NCBI GenBank assembly: GCA_012931725.1
Contig: CM022946.1
Coordinates: 72,218,335-72,282,334 of the forward strand
Length of the DNA stretch: 64,000 bases
Reading direction: 5' to 3'
Source: Litsea cubeba
Taxonomy: Eukaryota; Streptophyta; Magnoliopsida; Laurales; Lauraceae
Shown piece by piece: positions 40,286 to 50,695 of this stretch (position 1 is its first letter; each line of letters starts with the position of its first letter). The position numbers and the translations under genes are program-made. The notes under the pieces were generated by a model that worked only from the letters and a program-made list of their open reading frames with translations, ran no database searches and had not been told where the DNA came from.

Positions 40286-40961
40286 AAGTCCGCTAGAGCT
40301 TGCCCTTTGATCGCCTTTTGTGGTACATTCCTAATATCAAATTATGACAGAAGGATGGACCATTTTGCCAATCGAGCATTGAGAGAACCTGCTCTTCAAG
40401 AGGTTGATCCTCGAGACCAGGTAGACTTGTTGGAAAGCAAGTAGTGACGCAGCTTTTGTACAGCGAACATCACTGTAAGGCATTCCTTTTCGACTGGAGA
40501 GTAGCGATCTCTGCACCTACTAGCATGCGGCTGAGGTAGTATAGAGCAGCTTTTTTTCTTTCATCATTTTCTTGTGCAAGCAGAGCGCCCAGAGAGTGAT
40601 CAAGGGCTCTTTTGTACAAGATGAATGGTTTTCCAGTGGTAGGAGCAGCTAACACTAGAGGTTTGGTCAATTATGACTTGATATCTTTGAATGTAGCTTC
40701 ACAGTCAGTATCCCAGATAAAGTTTACACCTTTTTTCATCAAATGGGAGAATGGACGGCATTTTCCCGAAAGATTGGAGATGAACCGTCTGATGTAGGCC
40801 AATCTCCCTTGAAGCCCTTTGAGTTCTCTCAAGGTTCTTAGAGAGGGCATTTCTAGAATGGCTTTGAATTTTATGGGGTCAAGCTCTATTCCAGCTTTCA
40901 GAACTAAGAATCCGAGGAACTTACCCGACGAGACGCTGAAGAAGCCTTTCAAAGGATTCAT
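40286..40961 (-). pseudogene. RE-2 RT thumb and first RNase H
   Basis: Contains LRELKGLQGRLAYIRRFISN, FILYKRALDHSLGALLAQEN and ALYYLSRMLVGAE, then a frameshifted remainder whose TDH-type position again reads LVSR. Supports the view that this domain was already catalytically dead in the common ancestor of RE-1 and RE-2. Confidence 0.75.
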
Positions 40962-41576
40962 TTGCAGTTTATGTTTGGGAAGTCGGAGGAAGACTTCTCG
41001 AAGGTCTTCGAGATGATCTTCTTTTCTTTTGCTTTTGACGGCGAGGTCATCAACGTAACATTCGACCGTCTTGTACTACATATCTTGGAATATCTTCATC
41101 ATAGCCCTCTGATATGTTGCACCAGCATTTTTCAGACCAAATGGCATGACAGTGTAGCAATACACGCCAAATGGGGTCCGAGAGGATGTATGTTTTTCAT
41201 CTTCAGGATCCATCTTTATCTGATTGTAGCCAGAGAAACCATCCATGAATGTCATTCGCTCGAATCCATAGGTATTGTCAATCATTACCTCTGGTATGGG
41301 GAGCGGAAATTCATCTTTAGGGCAAGCACCATTCGGGTCTCTATAGTCAATACAGACCCTGATCTGCCCGTTTTTCTTTATCACGGGGACAATGTTGGCC
41401 AACCATTCAGGATGTTGTTCCTCGCAGATGAAGCCGACACTTTTGAGTTTTTGAACTTCTTGTTCAATTTTATCCATCACATCTGGACGGAATTTTCTTT
41501 GGCCCTGCTTGACAGGCCTGATGTCTTCTTGAAGATTGAGTTTGTGGACTGCTATTTTGAGGTCTAAGCCAGGCAT
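40962..41576 (-). pseudogene. RE-2 reverse transcriptase
   Basis: The open part 41576-41076 covers MPGLDLKIAVHKLNLQ to AMMKIFQDM and then meets a TAG (Gln codon in RE-1). The same frame continues with VECYVDD. Motifs as in RE-1. The 201-codon ORF on the opposite strand here is only the shadow of this conserved frame. Confidence 0.85.
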
Positions 41577-42306
41577 TTCAGTTTAGGACCATGCAAAGCA
41601 ATCAACGAACTCAAGAAGAAAGGCGATATACTCGATAACTCATCATCCTTTATATTCTGGCTTATGAATACAGGACGTGGGTTATCTAATGTTCCCAAGT
41701 CTATCTTTTGAACATGATCTTCTGTTGGAAGGTTCGAAGGTGGTTCCTCCATAATATTTTCGGAGGCTTCCAGCTCTACAAAACCTTCTAGGGTTTCAAG
41801 GGCATTTCTAGACCAAGGTTTTGTTCCTTTCCACGGGTCTTCTTGATCGGCAATTTTCTCAAAGCTTGCTATGAGATGATCCCAATCACCTGTTGAAACC
41901 ATGTCGAAGTAAGGTACTTCTTTTGGAGACGAGGGTTCTTCTAGGTCAGAAGACCACACGTCTATGCCATCGGACAATTCCTCTTCATTGTCAGATAAAT
42001 CGTACCAATTGGATGAGCTTCCTGGATCTTTGTTAGGTGACTCATCGAAGAGATATCCAGGGAGATCGATGTCTTCATGGACTTGAGATGTTGAGGCTTG
42101 GTCGGTAAATTGACTTTTAAGCCTTTATGTCAACTATCTCAGGGGAGTGTCAGGATCATACCCTAGCCCGTGTGAAGACTTTTCTACATGGTCGTAGAGT
42201 TTCCAATCTTCCAGCTAGCTTTTGGTCAAGACGGGCCCCAATGGTGCGAGAATACCGCGTCCTTCTCCCAAACCGACTGGGTTTTGAGCATCATAGCCCA
42301 TTTTCT

Positions 42307-43179
42307 TCATAATAGCTTGTGCCACAGGACTATATAAGGATAGTTGAGGCATACCTTCATTTTGAAAAGGTTCAAGCATGGAGTTTGATGAAGAAGCATC
42401 CGATCTATGGAAGAAGATCGGCTTTTCCTTTGCTGAAGTTGCTGGAACAACGAAGGAAGTTGACGTAGACCTTGCTGAGTGTCAGCTTGGCTTGACGATG
42501 TGTCGTCTTCTGGCTCTGAATCCGAATCCGTGTCTTGCATGATAGACACGAAAGAGACAACAAATTTGCCCCCAGACTTTTGCTTTGCCTTCTTCACTTT
42601 AGTTGTGATGACCAAAGGCTTTGAAGGTTTGAGGGAGATGATGAAGGGAGTTTGAATGCTCTCTTCGGATTTACCGGATGGTTTGTTTTCTTTCGGTGAT
42701 TGTTGAGGAGCCTTGCCTTTATCTTTCTGGAGATTTTCAGCCAAGGGTGCTGTGTGCTTCTCCTCTTCTTCTTTCTCACCTTCATACATCTGTGAGTCTG
42801 CAAAGTGGACTTCTTTACCTTTGAATGGTTTTCTGTCCTCAAAGACTCGATGTATCATGCCGTCGTCACCAACAAACTTGATGCATTGATGTAGAGTTGA
42901 AGGGACAACACCATTCTCGTGGATCCAGGGGCATCCTAGAAGGATGTTGTAGCATGAAGTGGTTTTTACTGCATACACAGTGACCTTAGAGATAAGATCA
43001 CCGACCTGCAACTTGAACCTGATTTTGCCGATCGGCCTTTGAGTACTCCCATCGTATCCAAAGATAAATACAGATTTGTGGCTCAGTTTGCTGGGTGGGA
43101 TGCCCAACTCTTCGAGAGCCAAAGTGGGGATGAGGTTGAGTGCAGAACCTGGGTCGATCTGAACTCTGTGCATAGGCAT
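42307..43179 (-). CDS. RE-2 protease region (open segment)
   Basis: 290 codons: MHRVQIDPGSALNLIPTLAL, FGYDGSTQRPIGKIRFKLQV, NILLGCPWIHENGVVPSTLH. The D-P-G active-site triad is the same as in RE-1. After a Lys/Glu-rich linker a frameshift near 42470 moves the C-terminal G-patch-like segment to another frame (about 42340-42190). Confidence 0.82.
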   Translation of the reverse strand: MPMHRVQIDPGSALNLIPTLALEELGIPPSKLSHKSVFIFGYDGSTQRPIGKIRFKLQVGDLISKVTVYAVKTTSCYNILLGCPWIHENGVVPSTLHQCIKFVGDDGMIHRVFEDRKPFKGKEVHFADSQMYEGEKEEEEKHTAPLAENLQKDKGKAPQQSPKENKPSGKSEESIQTPFIISLKPSKPLVITTKVKKAKQKSGGKFVVSFVSIMQDTDSDSEPEDDTSSSQADTQQGLRQLPSLFQQLQQRKSRSSSIDRMLLHQTPCLNLFKMKVCLNYPYIVLWHKLL

Positions 43180-43209
43180 TTCCTTGATGTACCCTGTGAA
43201 GTACAGGGG

Positions 43210-44746
43210 TCAGTTGTGCCTTGTTTCGCCAAGTAGGAGGTCATCCTTAGTGAAGGCGATGGTTGTACTGGCTACCTTTTGAACCGAGAGGCATTCAATG
43301 CATGATCCCTCAGTTTTCTTCTTTTCTCCCTTTGAGGAAACTTCTGAGTTTTTGACCCGGTAGTCCATTTCAATTTGGAGGACTTGCGGGACATGTTTAT
43401 CGACATCCTCGTTCAGCTTATGTAATTCTGAAATGAGATTATCACGAGTGCGCGGAGACATTCGTAATAAATCTAGGATGTGCAGACGTGGAGGTATGTG
43501 CTTGAAATGTTCAATCAAGTCATACTTGAAAGCCTCCTTAGGGCCTGCATGTTCATCATTGTTGCCACTAGGGGCGCTTACAACATCTTTTCCTGAAGGA
43601 TTTACATATGTAAAGGAAGATTGGTTGTAATTTTTGTGGTAGTCCCGGCCAGAGCGGGTGCCTCTACCAACTTCGAGAGCTACTTGAGAAAGGTCTTCGT
43701 TTGGGAGATTGTCTTCAAGATCAAGAGGTTGTCGTTTTTCATTTGATGAGGATGTATCTACAGCAGAGTTGCCATCCTCAGTGATTGTGTTGCATGGAGC
43801 ATTTTCCGGGAACAAGTCCTGAACAGCATCCAGCAACCTTTCTTTTTCGCTGACCAAATCATCGTCCCAACCATCAATAGCTGGGGATTCTTCAGTCAGG
43901 AAGGGTGTGAGCTTTGAAGTCACAGTCCCAGGAGAAGAAACCTGAGAGGGTGTCGTCTCAGTGAAAGTCACGTGAGATGAGGTGGCTCCAGAGGATACAT
44001 TTCTAGGCATCGTCGGAGTGTAAGTGATCTCGTCAGACGATGCTTCGGAAGAGCTATAATCCCGAATTATCAAATTACAGGAAGCTCTAACAGGAGACGT
44101 TGCCTGATCGGAGTCAGACTCATCCTCGGATGTAAGAGGATCGTCTATCCAGCAATTTTCTCCATTTTTTAGGAGTTAAGGGAGGATGTACCTGATGGTC
44201 TTCAGGGACTTCAGGCTCTGGATTGCGAGGAAGCTCGTTGACGCTGTCTTGCTCTTGTTCTAGAGCGAGACGCTGCAAGATCCTTGCATATTCTTCAAGA
44301 TCAGGCATGGGAGCCAAATCTTCTTCTTCATCAGCTCTTTGTGGCTCAACATAGTTGATTTCCACTGGAGCAATGACGGGTGCCGGGTCAGCAACATTTT
44401 CTTGTACAGCCTCTTGGTCTTCTTCATCATCAGACCAGGATCCTTATGGCTGTAGGGGGTTATACCAGATTACTGGCATAAGATGAGTCTCAGGAATCCA
44501 ATATTCATCGGAGAGATATTCTCCCATTTCAAGGGACTCCTCCCACTCGTCGGTGTAGTTGGATTCGAATCCATCATCGGTGTCGCTGGACTCGTATCCA
44601 TAAATGGAGAATCCAACTATCGAATTGCAAAAGTATGATGCCCCCTGCGTGGCTTTTTCTTTGAATTGAGGCGGCATGAAATCACTGAGAATGAATTTTC
44701 TTACCCCCTTTGAAGTCTCTGGAAGGGACGTTTTTGTTGCCTCCAA
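43210..44746 (-). pseudogene. RE-2 acidic spacer between Gag and protease
   Basis: Segments 44746-44444, 44365-44120 and 44073-43210 carry Ser/Asp/Glu-rich sequence equivalent to residues 1-480 of the RE-1 segment at 12507. Frames are broken near 44444 and 44100. No domain is recognised. Confidence 0.75.
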
Positions 44747-44799
44747 TGAAGCAGTAGAGGAGGCCTCTGCCTTTTCTTGGACTTCTTGTTTTGGCTGGG

Positions 44800-47047
44800 T
44801 CTTCTCTTGCCGTTTGAGTTTGAGGAGATGTTTCCTAGCCTGCCTTCATTGTTGACCTGTAGGCTTTGTTTTTACGATCTCCCAGTTTTCATCTTCCAGG
44901 AGATCGGGATGTACCCATATGGGTTATCCGTCTGGTGTCGGGTAAGGAACCAGTTCTTCGGACGCTTGGATTGTGTTTATCATCTTGAAGGAAGTAGTGA
45001 TCTTATTCTTCAGTGATTTTGATGTTTGTCCACATGACACCATGTTGACGGAGGTAGACCCATAGTTTTTGTCAAAGGTGATGACTCTGTATTTCCACAT
45101 CTCGTTTATTTTCTCCTTCACAACGAAGCATTGATTGAGAGGATGCGAGATCATCTGATAGTATGGACAGTACCGAGGATCGTTGGTTTTGCCAACATCC
45201 CTCGGTCTTTTGGGTTCAGGCAAAGTGAGCTTGCCGTTTGCCATAAGAGCCCCGAAGATTTCATCAACATCTTCATTGAATGGGTATTTCTTTTTTACTC
45301 TCTCTTTGAAGGCATCTGAGAGTTTAGGTCTCTTACCAGCTGCTTTGTTTTCAGCTTTCTTTGGTGGCTGAGGAGCTGACTTGGTTTGCACATTGAGGAC
45401 CTTTTTTTCTTTGTTTTTGAGGTTGCAATGGAGATTGGCTCTTCTCTTGATGATTTCTGACTGTTGAGGTCTTTAGTCACCGTTCCAGCTTCCATGGAAG
45501 CTTCTAGGAGTTCTCCCAGGTCCTTTGATTTGTTCCCGATGATCATGGAGTGGATTCTAGCTCTAATGTTGTTTCAGCAGATGTCGACTAGCGACGCTTG
45601 TGGCAATACATCAGAGCATTTGTATGCCATTGCTTTTCACTTATGAATGAAATCATATGTTGACTCATTCTCCCCTTATTTTAGGTTGCACAGCTGAGCC
45701 ATAGTACCTTTGAAGTGAGTCAGGAAGCGTGTCTCTAGCATGGCCCAATTTTGGATGGAGTCCTCCGGCAGAGTGGAGTACCAGTCGAAGGCCGTACCTT
45801 TTAGGGTACTTGCAAAGAGGCGGATCTTGAGTGCATCTTGATCAGCGATAGCTCCCGTCAGGATCTTGAAGTGGATGACGTGCTGTCTGGCTGATCCTTT
45901 CCCCGTATATGTTTGGAGAGTAGGATGTTTGAATTTTGTAGGAAACGGGACCGAGTCCATCCATAAGGGATATGGTGGATTGATCCCATGCTCCTTGAGT
46001 ATACCTCTTCTTTTGCTTCTGCGAGGATACTGTCTACGTCCTTTTTGGTAAGGGCGCGTGACTCAGTTTTTTCTTCGTTTACCTCATCATCTTGATGATT
46101 CGGAGGAGGTTCATTGTTCGCCTGATTTTGGAAGGTGAGGAGAAGGTTTTCCATCAGAGTTTCAATTCTTTGCTGGCCTTGTTCCAACTGTTGGATGCGT
46201 GTGATCGCATCATCTTGAGATGGATTGCGGGGTGGTGGCTCAGAATTTGTAGCCAGGATGTTCATCCCTCGAGATTCGAACGAAGAAACTGTCCTGGTGA
46301 CTGAGTTGGGGCTCATTCTTTTTTATGAAGAGCTTGATGAAGGATCACTCTGCCGTCCTTTGCTTGAAGGAGCAGGGGATTATTCTGAATGTCTTCTTGT
46401 CCTGGAGATGCTGCGGATCACCGGATGTCGGACATGAATTCTTGCTGCTGACTTTTAGCGTCTTCTGGTTTTTCCAACCATATGGACAGTAGCAATTTGG
46501 TTGGGTCTTTCTTTTTCGACCCATTTGTGAGAGACTTGAAGTGTAGGAGGCTGGAACCTTTGCTTCTCTAGTCTCTTTTGTCGATACGACGCGCGGCGGC
46601 GTACACGATGAGAAATTTGAGCTTCGGTCAGCTCTGGCTGGGCTTTGACAATGAAGGATGTGCTCCCTCGGGCGCAGCAGCCGAGCCTTTCTTCTTTGTA
46701 GCTGGGCAAGGACAGGATGCTAACCCGGTCCTTCGCCTGTTGCAGCGAAGCTTTGAATTTTTCGAGTTCGGCCCCCGTAGATATGAAGGCACGAACTGAA
46801 GGATTGTAGGCCATAGCAGGTGCTTGCAGAGGCCTTGTGATGCATGATCTGATTTTGGGCTTGTAAGAACAAGCCAGCTCATGCTGGGTTGACTTGGGAG
46901 TCAGGTTGGAGATGGGTCTCTCCTCTTTCATATAGGCAAGAGGGTAGAACTGGTTCTCCTTGAGTGGGGCCAGGTATGCTGGCTTGGTGGATGTTTCGGA
47001 CCTTCTTTGTTTTGGTGAAGGTCTTGGGGACCAAGTCTTGGGATAGA
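44800..47047 (-). pseudogene. RE-2 Gag (N-terminally truncated)
   Basis: Segments 46931-46455, 46316-45858, 45960-45676, 45546-45295 and 45391-44924 are co-linear with RE-1 Gag. The capsid domain is at about 45960-45550, with Trp where RE-1 has its first stop. The zinc-knuckle remnant reads YCPYYQMISHPLNQC. Gag homology ends abruptly at 47047, where RE-4 begins. Confidence 0.82.
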
Positions 47048-47543
47048 TGTAAGACCCCGACTCCCAATTTCTCTGTTTAGTATTTTTTTAATCGTGGTTT
47101 AACTTTTCAAGTGAGATTTGAGTTGGTTTGACTTTGTCTTTGAGTTTGACTAGATTTCTCATAGCCTTGGAGATTTGGAAGACCGTTGACTTTAGTTTGA
47201 CCCGGTCTTTGTAAAAAATATATTTTTATGAGAAATTACTTTTGATTTCTAAAAATTCCGAATTTGGTGTATTTTGACTCATCTCATTAAGCTGAACAAC
47301 TTTCATGTTTTGATCATTTTGATTTGATGCTCGCGTTTTTAAAAAAAAAATGGGCAAAAATGATATTTTCACTAAATCTGTCCATAAATTTTGAAAATTT
47401 CAGAATTTGGGGAAAATATACTTTTTGGAAAGTAAATATTTCGATGATCAATTTTATCTTCTTCGTCGATCTCATTTGGGACCTACAAATGTTAGTTTCA
47501 GCCTTTGTAAGATTGGGGCCCATGGGGCCCATCCCACTTAACC

Positions 47544-47553
47544 CTTTATAAAG
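47544..47553 (+). promoter_or_regulatory. RE-4 TATA box
   Basis: CTTTATAAAG about 500 bp into the element, followed by a TTCTTCTTCCCC-type start region. Confidence 0.6.
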
Positions 47554-48414
47554 CCTTGGGCTCTTCTTCTTCCCCATTTGTTCTTCTTGCAACCCTAGGC
47601 TCAAGAGAGGACCCTTCTCCCAGCACTTTCTCTCTCCTCTTTGAAACCTCTCTTCTTGAATGCTAAATGGAGGATTGAGCTCCTAATCCTCTTCTCCTCT
47701 CTCTTGGCTTTCCAAAGATGCCATTTTCAAGAGATTTGAGCTAGAGAAGATCCCTCTTTCAAGCCCTTCTTCTTTGTTTGGGCTACCAAAGATTAGAAAT
47801 GGCATTTCTTACTTGAGATCCTTGTTTTTCAAACCATTTGGAGTATTTTCCTCATTTATGCAAAGGGTTTTCATGGAGATTTGAGAATGATTGATTGTTA
47901 GGGTTTCTCTTGGTTTGTTTTGGGGCTTTTGTAGTTGGAAGACCTTGGACCTTAGAGAATTGTGTTTGGAGTGATTTTTGTGAATCTCTTGACCAAGGCA
48001 AGTAAATTTTCAGATAATGAGATGGATTGATTTCCCTTCTAGCAAGTTTTGGATTTTCCTATGCATCCTTTCTTTATTGTAACTTCTTCTCTTTGATTAA
48101 TGGGTTGTTTACCTTGATGTGTTATGAAATGGTCTTATCTATATAATTTGAGTCATTGCTTTTCAACATTGTCAAGATTTTGGATTAAGTGTATTTATGT
48201 TAAAAGTTCTCATTATTTGATGAATGGAAGGGTTTTTTTTAGATTTGATTTGTTTGGTGAAATTGAATGGATTAGGGTGATGATTCAGTGGAGTTTAATG
48301 GGGCTTCAAGAGATCTGAATTGTAAAGAAAATATGTATGGAAGAGAAAGGGGGAAAAGGAGTAAAAAAAAATGCACAAAGGAGTGCATTTCTGCACTCGG
48401 CCCGGACTGGGACA

Positions 48415-48530
48415 GAGGCAGTCTGCTCGAGCGACCCAGTGGGCCGCTCGAGCGGACCAGGTTCTGTCTGGGCTTCGCTCGAGCGGACCCTGGGTAGCTC
48501 GAGCGAGCCCAGGTCTGCCCGGGCCCATTC
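48415..48530. repeat. GCTCGAGC palindrome cluster in RE-4
   Basis: CTGCTCGAGCGACC, CCGCTCGAGCGGACC, TTCGCTCGAGCGGACC and TAGCTCGAGCGAGCC lie within about 80 bp. Spacers share TTCTGTCTGGG-type words with the clusters at 24586-24730 and 63390-63535. Confidence 0.88.
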
Positions 48531-50695
48531 TTTTGGGGTGTTTTGCGGACTGTTTTGGGTTCTTTTTCAGGCCTGTTTCAGGCCCATTTCAGCCCACTTC
48601 TCCTCCTTAACTTGTGGCCTGTTAATCTCCTTTTTATGCCTAAGAGCCCATGAATGTTTTGGGTAAATTTTGATACTTGGAAAATTGTGAAATGGGAATG
48701 AGATCAATGAGAGAATGAGCATATGTGAAATTACCCGGGAATCTTTCAAGTCTCAATGCGCACTTTATCATTTAAATGTTGTGGATTTTCATTGGCATCA
48801 AACATATTCTCTTATTAATCAATGTTTAAAGGTTAAATGTGTATTGAGATGGTTCCTTGGTAAGTCATTAAGTCATTCTACACTATTCCATTCCATTTCA
48901 AGTCAGAGAGTGTATTTGTATTCTTCGGTGAACTAATTTGAATAGCATCGGTGATTTGTTATAAAATTATGTGGTTTTCCATGTTCGAAAGGATTGATCG
49001 CATGATTTTATACAAAATACTTTGATGTGCATTTGAGTGGTTTACCCTGGAAATTCGTATGTTTTCTCCGAATCGATTTGGAAGGAGATTGGAGTGGTTC
49101 GCCACATTCAGGATTTCATCGATAAGACTATTATTTTGAAAATAAAATCCTCAAGGCAAGACTGGGCCAGAGCTTCGTAGAGCGAACCCATGAGCCAAAG
49201 AGACTATTATTTCAAAAATAAAACCTTAAGGCAAGATGGGGCCAGAGCTTTGTAGTGTGAGCCCATCAGCCAAAGGGATTATCATGGTTTGATTTGTACC
49301 GGTTCGGGTTTTGAAAACTAAAGGCACCACTAGGCTTAGGTCACCTTGTCGGGCTGATCACCCGGCTTGGGATCTTTATTTTGTTCGCCAACTGCAGCTT
49401 GGATTCTGTCTGTACCGACCATGGCAATGGTTTTTATCTGCCGGTCCCACGTGTAGTGGCTACGGTTCTGATTCTGTTTCCGGTCCCACGTGTAGTGGCT
49501 ACGGTTCTGTCTGCTCTTGTTACTTTGGTAATAGGAGAATATAGCTATGTGTGGCTGCCAATGTTTTATCTGGTTGTTATTTTGTTTTATGATTCTTGTT
49601 TGTTTTATACCCATTATATTCTTTGAATTTGGTAATGTTTATGAATTCGATCTTTTATCGTATTGTCTCTATTATTCAGGATTTTAAATGTATTTTCAAA
49701 TATTAAATTTTTTACGTAGGCTGTTATCTTTTCGAGATATTTATGCTCCAGAGACTGTTCATTTATTTGCTTTGATATTTATGTTCGGTCTTTCGATCAT
49801 TTTATCATGATTTATTGCTATTATTGTTTAGACTCTTTTAATGGATTTACAATGATTCCATAAGGATTTATAAATGCCCATTTTACATATTACTTGTTTA
49901 TTTGCTTGCCAGACCGTCGTGTCTGACCCTGTTTGTTTGGTGCCAGTTTCCTCTCATTCCGTTTTTAGGTGTTTGATCGAAGGAGGCGGTGGCGCCGCCA
50001 GTCTGACGCGAGAGGCTGCCCATTATCAAGTTTGGCACCGGAGTTCGTATCTAAATATTGGGGGTAGTAATTCTGTTTAGTTGGATATTTTTGTATGGCT
50101 TTGTTAGCCTTTTTCTTGGGTTTGTAATTAAAACATTTGTTAATTGTAATTTGAATATGTTAAAGAAATTAAATAGTCCTGTTACAACCAGCTCAGTGTT
50201 CTATGATTTACAATTTGTGCCAGTCTGTTTATTGGATGGCTTTATGATATTAGTCGAGTGCGACACGGAATCCGATGGCCACGGACTCCGGGTCGTAACA
50301 CCAGGCTTAGCGTCCACGAAAATATGTTCTGATCGTGATGGAATTTTATTATCCTCGTTCAGGCGGATCTTGGGAAATATAACAAAAGTTTCAAATTTAT
50401 TCCAAAATTTCGCATTCCGAGATCGGATCACTGCAGGGCCCGGTTTCGGGGTGTGACAGTAGGGGAAACAAAATAAAAGGTATCCCATTTAGCAATTACT
50501 TTCAACACAAATAGATTTAAGTGAGCGTAGGGAAAAAAAAAGAGTACCAAAAAAATACATGCGGTACCAAAAAAAAAAGAAAGTGTTCACAAGCACTACA
50601 AAAAAGAGTACCAAAAAATACATGTGGTACAAAAAAAAAGAAAGAAGAAGGATAGTTTCTGCTACAAAAATCAGGAGCTCAACCAACAATGGTCT

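Larger units (their letters stand above)
91..47047 (-). mobile_element. RE-2: minus-strand Tat-lineage Ty3/Gypsy element, interrupted and 5'-truncated
   Basis: Order on the minus strand: partial gag at 47047, pol down to 38465, repeat arrays 38125-36890, antisense PMD gene on the plus strand, polypurine tract 2526-2540, 3' LTR 2525-91. The 5' LTR, leader and first part of gag are missing; RE-4 begins exactly where the gag homology stops. RE-1 (5277-31688) and a Copia-like LTR (32866-34823) are inserted in its PMD gene. Every part is alignable by eye to RE-1, so the two belong to one family. All reading frames carry stops and frameshifts, which makes RE-2 a non-autonomous relic. Confidence 0.88.
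38465..47047 (-). pseudogene. RE-2 gag-pro-pol polyprotein (degenerate, N terminus lost)
   Basis: Co-linear with RE-1 gag-pol from within the basic Gag N terminus (47047) to the integrase C terminus (38465). Blocks: Gag 47047-44800, acidic spacer 44746-43210, protease 43179-42600, G-patch-like segment about 42340-42190, RT 41576-40960, first RNase H about 40700-40300, archaeal-type RNase H and integrase N terminus 40269-39323, integrase core 39319-38465. Breaks differ from those of RE-1, so each copy shows what the other lost. Not functional. Confidence 0.9.
47048..50458 (+). mobile_element. RE-4: 3.4-kb LTR-type element at the RE-2/RE-3 junction
   Basis: Starts TGTAAGACCCCGACT and ends TTTCGGGGTGTGACA, an imperfect terminal inverted repeat. 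A TATA box (CTTTATAAAG, 47544-47553) is followed by a pyrimidine-rich leader, so plus is the likely sense strand. No internal protein domains are seen; a solo LTR is likely. Two local tandem duplications occur: 76 bp at 49126-49279 and 39 bp at 49441-49518. The flanks (ATAGA left, GTAGG right) do not match and derive from two different Tat copies. ORFs inside (up to 132 codons) show no recognisable domain. Confidence 0.78.

Noticed and set aside
40962..41567. 201-codon plus-strand ORF opposite RE-2 reverse transcriptase (and a 198-codon one at 15659-16255)
   Set aside because: Shadow of the conserved RT frame; the real frame carries the RT motifs.
50058..50456. 132-codon ORF in RE-4 as accessory gene
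   Set aside because: No domain, starts in AT-rich LTR sequence and ends at the LTR terminus.
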